A stretch of 64,000 nucleotides of DNA from Clavelina lepadiformis (Eukaryota; Chordata; Ascidiacea; Aplousobranchia; Clavelinidae). Under the pieces are notes generated by a model. That model saw only the letters and a program-made list of their open reading frames with translations, did not search any database and had not been told where the DNA came from. Where the stretch lies: assembly GCF_947623445.1 (NCBI RefSeq), contig NC_135240.1, positions 6,014,001 through 6,078,000 on the forward strand, in the 5' to 3' direction. Below, piece by piece: positions 9,046 through 21,589 of this stretch. Position 1 is the first letter of the stretch. Every line of letters begins with the position of its first letter. A program made the translations under genes and the position numbers.

Positions 9046-12000
9046 TTATTCAAATAGAACTTGTTCATCAAGTACAAGAGTGTTCTTGGTTTGGACGAAA
9101 AGGTCGTTTGGAATTTGTTCATGAATATAACTGACAATTATCCCCTCCTCTTGGGACGACCTAAAAATGAAAAGTCAGTTTCAAACAAAATCTGTAGTTA
9201 CTATTAAAGAAGTTGCACAATATTTATTCAATTCAAATAAAAGTTAATTCCACTTTACCTGCATGATAAGTAAAGGTTTAGATAACGATTTGGTGATGGT
9301 ACTGATTTAATGATGCTCAAATACAACGGTCCTACTCGATTGCAAAAATAAAAACCGACGCTTTCATGATATACGAACCCAATAGACTGAAAAATTACCT
9401 AAAAATATAACAGTTTGTACAGGAAAGTATTCTACTAGAGAAATTCCACTTAAATCTATGTAATCTACCATAAATGAGCAACATATCTATGCACCTTGCA
9501 ACACTCAACCAGATCATATGAATTTGAAGACAGCAGCAATCTCGATTGATGATCATGACAAGATTTGATGGCAGGAAAAACTTTCTGGAAGATCTCTTCT
9601 ATCGCAAATAAAAGCACTTTGTTTGAATCGATGTAAATTCTTAAAATTCTTAGTAAATTCAACATTGGTTGATTTTTTCTTAAATTTTTTAAAGGATATA
9701 TTTTTCTTCCACAATACATTCCTATTCACTAAGACATTTGTAAATGCATGTAACTTACCCGTAGAAATGCCTTCAAGAAGGTTATTGGCATTCACAACAG
9801 AAGAATGAGTAACCATGTTACTTGCAGTTACGTTCAGTTGTCCAGCATGAAAAACATAACAACTTTCCGGTTCCTTTTCACTTATTTTTGACTTTTCCCC
9901 CAAGTCAGACAAAGTAGCTGTAAAAGCAGCTCTATATGAACAGGGACTGGAATCCCCCGCTGAAAATATCGGTATTGCCATCCTAGCAACTAGAATAAAC
10001 TCTTCTTTCGGTTTCACGGTTTCCAACAAATGATCACAGGCGAAATCTGAAGTCCTGTCAATCTGCTGGTTCGTTTTCCAATCATTCAAGGAAGCTTTTC
10101 TCATCATTTTGCTATGAACAGTTCTATTCGCAACAGAAATATTTCCACTGTCAATTTCACTTGGCGGCGTTAGGATAACAGCAATCTTACTCAGTACCCT
10201 GAAACAACAACACCACCTGATTAATCAAATAGCATAAATATGGATCATAAAGGATGGTAAAAGCACACATGCAAATATGAAAGGGTATGCAGAAATTTTT
10301 TGAAACCCTATCTGTATAAACAGAATGTAAAAATGTAAAATTAAACCAACGCCACTTACTTATCTGACACGTTAGTTAACTCAAATCCAAATACCAACTG
10401 ATCATAAATGACGCATTGCCAAGTTTTTTGAAGTATCACATATTCCACATCTTCGGTAATCTGTGCTTTTTTGTGGCAAGATTCGGAAGAAAAAAGATCA
10501 ATCATATCATCGTCGTCTTCCTAAAAAAAGAAAAAAAAATTCAGTTTCTTAACACTAATTGTTCATAGGAATTCATTGGTGATAGGTTTCTGAACAACGA
10601 AAATCATTACTAAGTGGTTTACGAGCAAAGTTTGTAACGAATGCTGCAACTTCTGCAAATAACAATGAAAGTTTAATTTTCCTTTATCAACGTGTAAATT
10701 ACCAAATGCAGTGTTTCTTTTTGCTGAGGTACAAGATGTACATTATGATTCATTTTGTACAAAGCTTTCCTGGTAACAGATATCACTTGGTATTTCTGTT
10801 GCAATGAATATCTAATGAAATACAACACACATAAAATTAATCAAGTGTAATAACAAATATACTGTGACGAAACATCTGATTCTGAAAGTAAAACATACCA
10901 TTTATTACATATGTAAGGCTACACATCATGTAATGCTTCATATACCCAGTTTAATGAAAGGCTTCAGGTCTTGCCATGGTAATGATTGAAAAAGTAAATC
11001 ATCAACTTAAACTGAATTTAAAGGGCAATGCGTGAAAGACAATCCAAGCCTTTGCAAAAATTTGAGCACCTTAATCTGTCTATGGCTGCCTTGTGTTTAT
11101 TCACATTTTTCTCCAAAGTGGAGATCACTTTTCCGAGGGCTTCTTCACTACGTTCTTCCGTTTTTTCCCCATCCGGTGTGGATGAAAATAAGTCGTAGTC
11201 CATGTCGCATGAATGATCAACTGTACTTTGTAATGGGAATGCTGTAAAACGTAAACCTCAGAGTTTTCTCTACGTTCATATGCTTACATGCAATGCAGCA
11301 AACACTGTGCACATTCTTACCACTGAAGAAAGCACACAAGTACAGTAAGTAGAAATACTGGTACCAGTTGATAATGTTATATCCAATCTTTTAGGGTAAG
11401 TACCAACCTTCCACAGTTGAATTATCTTGACATAAAACATCTTCTGCACTTGATATTAATGCAAAGCCATTTGGAGTTATCTACATGATATAAGTAGGGA
11501 AAATACACATATTTGCAAAATACTTTTTGTTTCTACATATAGTATTTTATGGAAATAGGTTACCATTTGAAACATGTCATTTGAAAAGAGAACAAAAATG
11601 TTTTCAACCACATCACCAGAATGAGCAAAGTTCCCCATTGTTACATGTGCTGCGTTATTCCAAACTTTTAACACCTATACAAATAGCAATTCAGGACTTA
11701 AACGTTTCTTCTCATTACAAAATCAACTGTTTAAGTATTCTCTAAAACAAGTCTATTGTTGGCCATTTACAGCTTAAAATTCTTTTTATATATAACTTAC
11801 TTCAAATTTTTTTAAGCTTATAGCGCACGACTTTGTAGCTTTTCGATCTAGCAGGATAGCGACAGCCATTTCCTCTTTTCCAACTGATTCTATAACGTCA
11901 CAGTGTTCTAATGGTATGTCGCAAACCCCAGCAATGTCACCATCACGAAGACACAAAAGCTGATTGCGATTTGAGATCATAAGTAATGAGCTACCTGAAA

Positions 12001-12917
12001 TACAAACAACAAGTGAAAGTTGAAGCTGAAGTCAAAGAACCTGTAATATTTCCACCCTAGTTCTACATTAGAAGGTAAAAACTTTTGTCAATGTAAAAGC
12101 GTGGTCACTTTACACAAACATACAAACTTGACAGCAATGTGTACAGGCAGGGATTCAGTATAGAAGTAACCACCTTACCTGGTGTAGTTTCCCATGTTGA
12201 TGCTGCTATGATAAGCGAAGAGTAAATAGAAGGAACTTTGGGGTCTATGTAATTGATAGAAACTTGTACATTTTTCGAAGGGCATCTTGCAACAGTTACT
12301 ACAAAAACTGTACATTTTCCAGCATTCTTTGGTGTACGACACTTTTCGACGCCAAGAAAAGTGATGTTTGTTTGTGAGTAATTGTATTGCTGTTTCAAAA
12401 GAAATATTTTTGCAAAGTTTTGCGCCAGAGATAAACATTTGATGTGTTGTGTGCTGATGTTTAAGTAGATCAGTTTCTGAGCGCTTAAGTTAAAGCATAT
12501 TAGGGCTGGTCCACCGACAATAAAAACACTCTCATCCTTCCAAAATTGCCTACTTTTGTCCGGGATAGCGGCTGTGACACCATTTAACACTTTTAGATCA
12601 GTCAGTTGATAAAGTGTAATGCTTAACGCATCTTTCTCACTTGCAGCTTGCTTCCTGAATAAAATGCATGGTTGTACTGTTCCACTTAGTTCACAAAATA
12701 TTTTATTGCATGTTACGAATGTCCAATTGCCCGGCAAAGTTTTATGTACAAGGGCTTTTTCAGAAACCGAAACTTTTTCAAAACTTTTGATGTATGGTGA
12801 GTATTTGAAGAGGTTGGCTGTTAACTTTGTTTCTGCTTCTTCTGATGAGACAATATGTTGAAGATGAAACTGAATCAAATGCCCACGATGAATAAGAATG
12901 GAAACAATTTCAACCAT
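9046..12917 (-). CDS. FANCB: Fanconi anaemia complementation group B protein
   Basis: FANCB is a subunit of the nuclear Fanconi core ubiquitin ligase (with FANCL and FAAP100) that monoubiquitinates FANCD2 during crosslink repair. Exons: 12917-12179, 11994-11801, 11674-11564, 11480-11408, 11241-11070, 10811-10703, 10520-10360, 10198-9755, 9639-~9495 and a last exon starting at 9160 or slightly inside, ending at the stop 9046. All joins agree in phase except the last, which is unresolved. Matches to vertebrate FANCB from memory include DLKVLNG near the N-terminus, LLMISNRNQLLCL (human LIALTRKNQLISF), TMGNFAHSG--ENIFVLF, LQKTWQCVIYDQLVFG, STGK, and the C-terminal EGIIVSYI (human EGILIIYS). The start is the first ATG. 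A good 3' splice-site-like TTTTAG lies about 24 nt upstream, hinting at a 5'UTR intron or trans-splicing. AATAAA overlaps the stop codon. Confidence 0.85.
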
Positions 12918-13350
12918 AACAAACTTACAAAAAATTGATACCTAAAATTTACAAGAAACAGTCGTGATATGAACTGAAATAAACATGCAAAATTTGCATA
13001 ATTCAATATAAACCATGAAATGAAAAGTGGGCAGATATCATTGTAATACCTTACTTAACTTATTTAACTTTATCGTAAGTAGATGAAAAATTGTAATCGT
13101 GAAATTCCATACCAGTAATAAAACAATTCTCCCTAATTGAGAAACTCCATTACATATCCATAGTAATATACAAAGATTCGAAGCAATGAACAAAAAGCTT
13201 AGAACTGTTAGTGACAAATTAAAAAATTTCAATTAATCTACCAGTTTTAGCAGAATAAACTGACACAAACATAATGACACCAGTAGCAATATATACATTT
13301 ATATATATACATATACACTGGATGAAATAAAAACATTCAAAGATTTGAAA
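12918..13350. other. Spacer between CIAO2B and FANCB
   Basis: This 433-bp AT-rich stretch lies between two minus-strand genes. It includes an AT-dinucleotide run near 13295-13315 and no supported exon. It must contain the CIAO2B 3'UTR and either a FANCB promoter or an intercistronic region. Confidence 0.5.
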
Positions 13351-14087
13351 TTAAGCAGCAGGTGAATAGTTATTACTTTTAATAGTTAAACATTGATTCA
13401 CAACATTGAGAAGGTGTTGGTTTTCAAGAGCAGCTGCAACTCTTTCTTTGTCGGCAAGTTGTTTGTTCACAGCTTTCTCGGAGTTGTGTGACCCTGGGGC
13501 AATTTCCACTTCTACTTTGAATCGCGGCGGTAAAGCTCGCAAAAGTCGAACTCGAATTGCAAGACCAATTAACGTTGCCATACTGCAGTGAGGAATTGTG
13601 GGCGTAAACAATACCTGCACGTAAAAACATACATCAATAAAAATAGCAGAAATTACCAGATTAATAACTTAACTTCCTGAAGTAGTAGTTTATGAATCGT
13701 AAACTAAAAAAAAACTGAATCTAGACAGTATATGCATTTACTGCAAATGTCACAAGCATATACAAAATAATGATGTAAATAAACAACTGATAAAATATCA
13801 TCAGAAGGACGCAATCTGTCCAACGTAGCTAAACTTACAGTCTAAAGTTGACTTACGGTGATAGAGCCTTCTTCATCATTTACTGTGATGTCTTTTTCAG
13901 TGACAACCCTCAAGTCCTCAAGAGTGAGTGGATGCTCGGGATCGTTTATATCTCGGATGAGGTCGAAAATTTCACGCTGATCAAAGGGATCACGAACGTC
14001 GTTATCCAATTCATTTGTGGTTTTTAGCCGTGTGCGAGGAGTCACTCTTTGATGGATTAAAGGGTTAAGGTTGTCTTTATCCGGCAT
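13351..14087 (-). CDS. CIAO2B: Cytosolic iron-sulfur assembly component 2B (MIP18/FAM96B)
   Basis: CIAO2B, with CIAO1 and MMS19, delivers Fe-S clusters to cytosolic and nuclear enzymes such as DNA polymerases and helicases. Two exons, 14087-13857 and 13614-13351, join in phase 0 and give 164 residues, against 163 in human. The MIP18/DUF59 fold is clear: NPLIHQR at the N-terminus, then [35 protein letters not shown] with the conserved cysteine, and [16 protein letters not shown] near the C-terminus. The start is the ATG at 14087 ([10 protein letters not shown]). A TTCAG acceptor-like site lies about 15 nt upstream. The gene is divergent from RPL17 and 434 bp upstream of FANCB on the same strand. 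Confidence 0.97.
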
Positions 14088-14833
14088 TGCGAGCAATTAC
14101 TGAATTATATAAAATCTGCAGCAGTACCAATAAGTCCTAGCTATTTACTTTCAATTATTGTCACCATAAAACTTATAACGACCTTAACCTAAAACATACG
14201 CACTGACGAATTTGCTGTCGACAGTGTAAAAGTTAAAAACACATTATTGGTAAATTTTCAAAACAACAAATTTTCAGGTCGTTTACACTTAGAATCTTTT
14301 AAACCAATGGAGTGCTTACATTAAAGTTTCCAAGTGTACCTCAAGAATTTCGACCAACTTTACAGCAAATGACTAAAAGTATTTTCATTAAAGTATTTCT
14401 TGGTTTTTCTATTTAATTTTTATTCTGTTTAATCAGATTTTTATTGTTGAGCATTAGGGAAATAACCCAATAAGGCACCAATTTTTAATTACACAATTTC
14501 AACGTCAGTTTTCTATTTTAACTTTGTTTGTAATATTTATTTATTTTAACTAGTTTAACCTTTAACGTATGTATTTGAAATAAACAAAGTGTATAATTAT
14601 TGCTTAATCTTTTCATCTATAAAACAATTTGTAAAAATAATAACCTTCAAGTAGATTTTTGCTTTTTGTGATTTCTATAGAGTCCAACCGATGTTGAAAT
14701 ACATTTCTACTGAATTGGTCTTTTTCTGACTGCGTGTCAGGGTTTGGTGTGTTTTGGATTGAGGGAATATCTGTTTAAATCGCTTACAATAAGCGGTTGC
14801 TTTAGACAGTTTCTGAAGCAAGTCACGAAGAAA
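14088..14833. promoter_or_regulatory. Divergent promoter region, CIAO2B / RPL17
   Basis: The two ATGs face away from each other across 746 bp of AT-rich DNA. A pyrimidine run CTTTTTCT at 14720-14727 lies about 110 nt before the RPL17 ATG and looks like the 5' terminal oligopyrimidine start of ribosomal-protein mRNAs. No TATA box was identified with confidence. Confidence 0.5.
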
Positions 14834-16963
14834 ATGACAAGGTATTCACTGGATCCAGAAAATCCTGCAAAGTCTTGCAAGGCTCGAGGTTCAGACCTCC
14901 GTGTACATTTCAAGAATACCAGAGAAACAGCTCAAGCCATTAAGGGTTTACATATTCGCAAAGCGACTCAATACCTGAAGGATGTTGTTGCTAAAAAACG
15001 ATGTATTCCTTTCCGTCGTTTCAATGGTGGAGTAGGACGTTGTGCTCAAGCTAAAGAGTTCAAAACCACTCAGGTAAGGACTTTAAAATTTTTACAGCTT
15101 AATTGATTAAGGAAGTTAGGGTTTGTTAAACATGTTCGTTTTATCCTGCTTGGCCTGTTTTTATTAATATAAAGTTTTTTGTTCACAAATATAAAGTAAT
15201 GTTTTGTGCAATAATCTTAAAAATTGCAAAAGGCAATTCAATATTCCAGGCTGCCATCGGTGGAAGTGTGGCAGCTGCACGCATGAGATTCGTCAACATG
15301 CACATCAAATTTTTTATTTTCACGCCTTTTCATATTAAACAAACAAGGAAAAGCCGGTTGTTTGAGTGCCAATTTATAATAAATCAACAAAGAATTGAGG
15401 TTTCAGTGCATGTCATCATTTGCATTTAAAATTTCGTCTTTCCATGCACGATTTCATAGGTTCAATTGGCATAAGCACATTCAATAGACTAATAACACAC
15501 TCAACTGGAAACAACTTGTGATGACTACCAGCAACTGCACCCTTGAGATTCTTTAGGATTGTGCGTTGTGCACCCAAATGTCTCCTTTTTTACCACCAAA
15601 AGGTGGCCTCCAGGCTTTGTGTCTCATCTAGTCATCTTTGCAGACGACAAAATGCACCTAGTACACCATTTAAGACCCGGTTCACCCCAACTTTGGTTGT
15701 CCTGCACGGAGATCTCATCAAAAAGTGCCGTGCTCACCAACCTAAATTATGCAGATGCACAAATTTTGCCAAGAAATCATGCGCTGACTTTTTGTTTTTT
15801 GTAATTTTGTTGTTTATTTACTATAAAATGACTTTCAACAACCAGCTTGTGTTAATGATCAATTGGTGAATGTGAAGAAGTGTAATGCGTTTATTGGCTC
15901 TTCAGTGTGCAAATGCCATACTTTTCTATAGGAAAATGTGTTTTCAGTATGCCGGATAAAAACGCAAGTAAACGTAATGCTAAAATTTGTGCCATATCAG
16001 TGTGATATGCATGGCATAGAAAGTAGGGTAAAAGATCAATTTTGCGCCAGGAAATTGGCCCACAAGCCAATAATTTGTTCAAGCACAACATACAAACTTT
16101 CCACTTCAGCCACACTTTTCATTAAGTATGTTTGCTTTTTTTTTATTGACTCTGATTCGAGATTCAGACATCATTTAACGTAGAAGCCATTTAAAAAAGA
16201 AACCAAAACAACTTGGCACGAACAAGACATTGTCCCAACTTGACATAAAATGCAGTCAGCTCTTTGTGTGCATCCACTAATTGTGACATCGCCTTTTTCA
16301 GGGTCGCTGGCCTGTGAAGAGCGCCACTTTCCTACTTCAGATGTTGAAGAATGCTGAGAGCAACGCGGACGTGAAAGGACTCGATGTTGATTCCCTTGTC
16401 ATTGATCATATTCAGGTCAACGCTGCTGCTAAGATGAGGCGACGAACCTACAGGTGGTTGATTATTATTAATGGTTAGTTATTAGTCGTTAATTACTGTA
16501 GTTAACAGAAAAGGGTAGTACCCTGTTGTATATATGCTTTCTATGGGGATGAAAACAGGCTTCGTTGTTTTATGAGCATGCTGATATGATGTTGTCATGA
16601 TAAACAGAAATGTACGTTTTGTATTTTTCTGTTTATTTGCATGCTGTTGTCAATGAAGCCAACAGTAAAAAAGCGTCATAGTTCTAGTACGGTTTCTTTC
16701 ATACTGTGCTGGTCTCCAATCGCTTTCACACTAAAGCAAGTACATCAGTTTAAGAGAATTAACCACATATGATTTCCTTATTAACATGAACAATGTATTT
16801 TAGAGCCCACGGACGAATTAATCCTTACATGAGCTCTCCTTGTCACATCGAGATGATTTTGACTGAAAAGGAGCAAGTTGTTCCAAAAGCTGAAGAAGAA
16901 GTTCGCAAGAAGAAACCATCAAAGAAGAAGATAGCTCGGCAAAAGCTTATGGGTCGCGAATAA
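14834..16963 (+). CDS. RPL17: 60S ribosomal protein L17 (uL22)
   Basis: This is a large ribosomal subunit protein lining the peptide exit tunnel. Three exons, 14834-15073, 16302-16453 and 16804-16963, join in phase and give 183 residues, the usual length. The sequence is nearly family consensus: [78 protein letters not shown], and a lysine-rich tail ending RQKLMGRE. The AATAAA signal (16959-16964) overlaps the stop codon, so the 3'UTR must be very short. The 1.2-kb first intron contains no recognised gene. Vertebrate RPL17 hosts U58 snoRNAs, but I could not find a convincing box C/D pair here. Confidence 0.98.
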
Positions 16964-18376
16964 AATTATTGTCTTACAGCCGTTATCTCAACTTCAATTT
17001 TGACTTGGAATTAGAATATACAGTGAAAGGTCATTCACCTGAAATTCTAGATCTTAATAGCTCGCGGAAAAATGAGTGTTGTTTCATAGTAACACCGGTT
17101 GTACAAAGTTTTGGTAATTGAGTAATTCAAAGGGTCCCTTCATTTTTGAGCTTACAAGCTTCCATTTCGCTTGATGTGGTGGAAATGTGTGAGCTAGGTA
17201 GCCAGGAAACTCTAAATATTGCGGCAGAACTAAGTTTAGATAGAGCGCCATACAAGTTCTCTTGCAGTTCATGAAACAGGAGTTCCGATATTGCATCAAC
17301 GTCGACGCTAATGGTTTAACGTTAAATACTTTGTTACCTTAAAACAAACCTAGAATAATTTAAAAGTATAACTTTTTTTAATTTCGCTCCGATCTTTTAA
17401 AACAAATCAAAAATATAGGAATTATTCAGAAACTTTATTTTCAAGCTGCTATCTCTGATGTGTAGAGAAAAATTTTTTTAAGCATGTTCGTTTACGTGTT
17501 CCTTTATACAGGCTATCAAATTTTTGTATTGGACATTACATCTTTTTTAGAAACTATACTGTATAAAAAATTCACCAAATCCTAGTATTTAGTCATTGTC
17601 CAAATATCTGCTGCAGCACAGGATCAGCTTAGAGCTGATGCTCTTAACCAGAATTTTACAGATTTCTGGTGGCTGCTGCTAGCAGGTGTCTTAAGTGAAA
17701 CATTGAGTAACTGATGCTTCATTAAAACTTTCTTGCAATATAAGTGGGTACCGTACTCAATTCTGCACACAGATTCATCATTGATATAACTCGCAAGCCA
17801 GATTTAGAACAGGAGGCAAAACGCTTTATTTTAAATAACTAGGAAGTAACATCTGTTCAAAAATAAAAATAACTGCTCAACAATTTAACCAACGCCCTGA
17901 AAAACATTAACTTCCAAAAACGATAGCCCCTACTGAGGTGACAATTATTAATTTTTAGCTTTTCACGATAATAACATAGTTTTCGGCCACGATTTAAAAA
18001 AGTGAGACAAAGTGATTTTGTACATACAGGTTTGACGTACCAATAGACCAGACATGTTTTGAGACAGACGTAACTTCTGACATTTTCAGAACGAACAGAA
18101 AACGGGTAAAACTTGATAAAACACATAAGATCACAGTAAAAATCGGCTATTTCCGAAATATTCTTAATCAGGGCAGATGCTCCTTGGACTAAAATACAAT
18201 CCTGAATAATAAAACCCCATACACGGCATGGCATAAAAGCAGTGGCAGTGTGTGAGCTAGGCGAATTCCCTTTTAAACCCCGTTGACTACTCATTTGTGA
18301 TGGGTGCTGAACTTTCCAGACGACGGCGCAGATCGAACCAAATTTGAACTTTTCAAATTGGTTGTGACGTCCCTTT
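16964..18376. other. Convergent intergenic region RPL17 / cyclin A
   Basis: This region holds the 3' flanks of two convergent genes, including the cyclin A 3'UTR on the minus strand. Open frames exist at 17084-17299 and 17857-18376, but neither resembles a protein and neither has splice support. No mobile element ends were seen. Confidence 0.5.
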
Positions 18377-20573
18377 CTATGAAGAGCCCAAGTGGTTTTC
18401 TTCAGCGTCCATATCCTCAAATGATGGTAGTGTGGGAGCTTTGAGCGTGGACACGCAGTCAAATTTAGCATCCTTGTATTTCTCGTTAAGTGCTTGTTGT
18501 GGATGGTTGGGGGCATTTTCAAAAATCTCGCAGAGTTGTTTTATGCACGGCGCAAGTTCAGAAAGCTCGTACTTCATGTAGTGTTCCATTGTTTCATCCT
18601 ACAGAAAAAAATACACACATGAAAATTTATTTGAGTGAATTTTCCTGAAAAAACCTTGCATCTTGTCATGTTCACCTACCCATAACTTTCCTGATACAGT
18701 GTAGCATGCCAAGCAAACCGCTGCCGCCGCCATTAGGGATGGGAGATACTGAACACAGTCAAATTCCACCAAAGCAAGTTCACACAAATACTGAAAAATA
18801 AAATAGCTTTAGGTCATTTTGGGTCCATTTGTAGAGAACCTCATGCAGTATCAAGTTGACATGGGGGTAAAACTGTCTAACACCCAAGCCAATTTCTTAA
18901 TGATAAACTAAGCGGATATTACCTGTGCTAAATATTCCGCTTTCTTATTTGCTCCTGCAGCTTTCAGGAAACGTTTCAAGAACTGGTTTGAAGTCGGAAC
19001 AGCAACGTCAAAATTTAAAACTTTGAGGATGAGATGTTCCATTCTCAGAACCTGCTTCTTTGTGTAAGTGTCGTCGGTGATGTAAACAAATTCCCCAACA
19101 TCTGGAGGATATATCTCTTCAAATTTCCTAAAACATTTAGACTGAAATAAAACAAGAATTTGCCACATAATTCGAGTAAAAAGAATTTTACAAACTTACG
19201 CCGCAAGAAACATGGCAGCAGCTCCAACTAACTGAAGTTTGCCACGCAGAACAGCCATTTGCGAGAGAAAGCGGTCGATGTAATTGACTGCGAGATGTGT
19301 TGTTTCTGTGTGGAGTTTGTACTCATCCGCAACCTCAACCAACCAGTCTACGAGGATGGCTCGCATCCCAGGAGTGATGTCCTGCTGTTTGCGCATGTAG
19401 TTTGGTTTCGGTCGATGCAGTTGCTGTAAAAATGATTTTTAACTTGAGGAAAAAAGAAAAACCGGCAAATCAATTAAACACATGTCTTTGTTGGCCATTA
19501 CCTCTGATTCACGTAGATGTTCAAAAATCTCAACAGCATATTCTGAAAGACCGTAAATACCAGCACTAGCATCAATGTCAAAAATATTCAATCTTTCTTC
19601 ATCGTCCATGTCTAAGACCATGGGCGAATCTGCAGATTAAAAAAAACGATCAATATTAGCAGAAACAGTTTTACGCTATATTTGAAATGTGTAAAGAGCC
19701 TCCAATAGCTAATTGTAGCTTTTGCACTGAATGTGATGTACACTAATCTAAGTGTTAATGGGTTTCCATTTCAATGGCTTACCGACTGAATGTAAGGATG
19801 TGTCATGTCCAGAAATATTTCCCAGCGGAGGGCGGGAAGTTGGAAGTGCTGTGAGAGCAGGATGAAGTTGTGTCGATGCAATGGCAGGAACATCGCCTTC
19901 TTCAGATGAAGGCTTGTCTGATTTAGACTCCGTCGAGTTTTCGTCAAATATCTAAATTTCATTTGGTTAAGCTTGGCAGTGTTGTAGTGCTTACTATATT
20001 TATCTTGCACAATATAAGTTCTGAAGGCCTTGATTCTCTTTATACATAAACTTCAAACTGTGTTTTGTTTTAATACAACTTTTAACGCAATTTTCTCATT
20101 TACTTAATTGCAAAACGTAAAAAGTGTTAACAGACAATAGTCTATAAAATACAGTACATAGTAGTCTTCTGAATTTTAAGTGTTACCTTAAATGCAGTTT
20201 GCTTTGGAGCAGTGGAGCTGAAAAAACCTTCAGTTGTAGCATTCTGCAAAACCAAAGACAGATTTATAACCGCGAGACCTTGGTAACTTTAAACAGCAGT
20301 AACTAAACAATTAGTATTATACAGCAAGAATTGTGTTGTATGTCAAATGTGCTTGATGAATTTTGTCTATACTTTTTAAAATACCTGCTTTGCAGCTCTG
20401 AATGGTTGAATTCTTCCAGACACAGTATTTTGATTGATTGAACCTAAAACTGGTCTGGTGGTTGCGGACTTTGCTTTTCCTCCAATTGGGACATTATCAG
20501 GGTTGTAATTTTTTTGACGATTTTCCCCTAATACGCCTGATCGTGTGGAAATATTCGTTGTTTCACTGGCCAT
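18377..20573 (-). CDS. CCNA: Cyclin A
   Basis: Cyclin A is the S/G2 cyclin that activates CDK2/CDK1. Eight exons (20573-20385, 20243-20187, 19951-19783, 19629-19502, 19423-19200, 19127-18923, 18790-18680, 18598-18377) join in phase and give 434 residues. A destruction box RPVLGSIN begins at residue 40. The cyclin box carries the [12 protein letters not shown] motif (MRAIL hydrophobic patch, cyclin A/B type), followed by [36 protein letters not shown] and [15 protein letters not shown]. The pattern [15 protein letters not shown] favours the A rather than the B class. The C-terminal fold ends in an acidic tail ([12 protein letters not shown]). The number of A-type paralogues cannot be judged from one locus, hence the plain symbol. 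Confidence 0.96.
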
Positions 20574-20881
20574 CTTAAAACCTTTGAAAATTAAAAATGC
20601 GATAAATTTAGAGTTTCAAAAAATCACCTACTAAAAACTGGAGTGAGACCTGGACTGTTGGAGACAGACAAACCAGAACAACTTCACTTCAACATTAAAT
20701 TTAAGTACTGAAATAACTACAGTTACATCTACACAATCTGCAATCTAGCCCGATCTACATTTTTCTGAAGCTATAGAAGACTTGCCCATTTCAATTAGAA
20801 ACAAAAACCGTTGCTAGTACAGAAGTGTACACCCAAATGAAATCACAATTTATCATTATCATAAATTTATCACATCACAAA

Positions 20882-20940
20882 GTAGCTGGGGACTAGTATA
20901 CAAATGCATGCTGTGGTAGTGCACTTGTATACTAGACCCA
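20882..20940 (-). repeat. Dispersed hairpin repeat, copy 2
   Basis: Read on the minus strand, this matches copy 3 at 33434-33480 almost base for base (GTGCAC-ACCACAG-ATGC, then TTTGTA-CTAG-CCCCAGC and TACT). It is itself an inverted repeat, with CTAGTATACAA arms facing TTGTATACTAG. Confidence 0.7.
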
Positions 20941-21589
20941 AAAATCCTTGTTCAATAATTTAACATCTGACTTATAGCCAAAAAGCTATTGCAATAATGC
21001 AGCGGTACAGGCCAAACTTACAAAACTAGGCTAGTACTGGTGTAATTTTAGCTAACATAGGCTATACCTTCTTGAACTTCGTCCGCAGTCTTTTATTTCT
21101 CTGGTATGATTCAGCGGACGAGGCTTTAGGCTAGGCTACCTGATTTGCAGGTGAAGACGATCAACCTCAACTAAGTTAATTCTGTGCCAACGTGTCAAAA
21201 ATGTGCTTGCCCTTCGCGAGATTGCATTCCACGTACAAGTAAGGCGTTGATGAGAGGCGAGTGTGCGGCGTTTATTGCTGTTCAAAAGTGCCGCAGATTT
21301 CTGCTCGCATTCCCAATTTCTGCCTGGAACTCCTGGGCTTGTGTTTACAGCGTGTTGCCTTGCCAGCGAGGCTGAGTTTGATGATTAATTCAGAGCAGAG
21401 CGACGCCTGATCCGTAAATAGTTACCCAGCTAGATCACCTGGACAACGCGGAATCCCTTATTGTTCTAAACGCGTTTTCACAAGGCTTCACTACTCAACC
21501 GCTGACGCAAACATAAAATTTAGAAAAAGGAAGCAGGCAAGTAACGCCACGATCCGGTTTGAATGCGTTTTAAATCCCCCGCTATGGCT

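Noticed and set aside
15074-16301. SnoRNA (U58-like) in RPL17 intron 1
   Set aside because: A TGATGA word occurs near 15520, but no matching D box and terminal stem at proper spacing were found.
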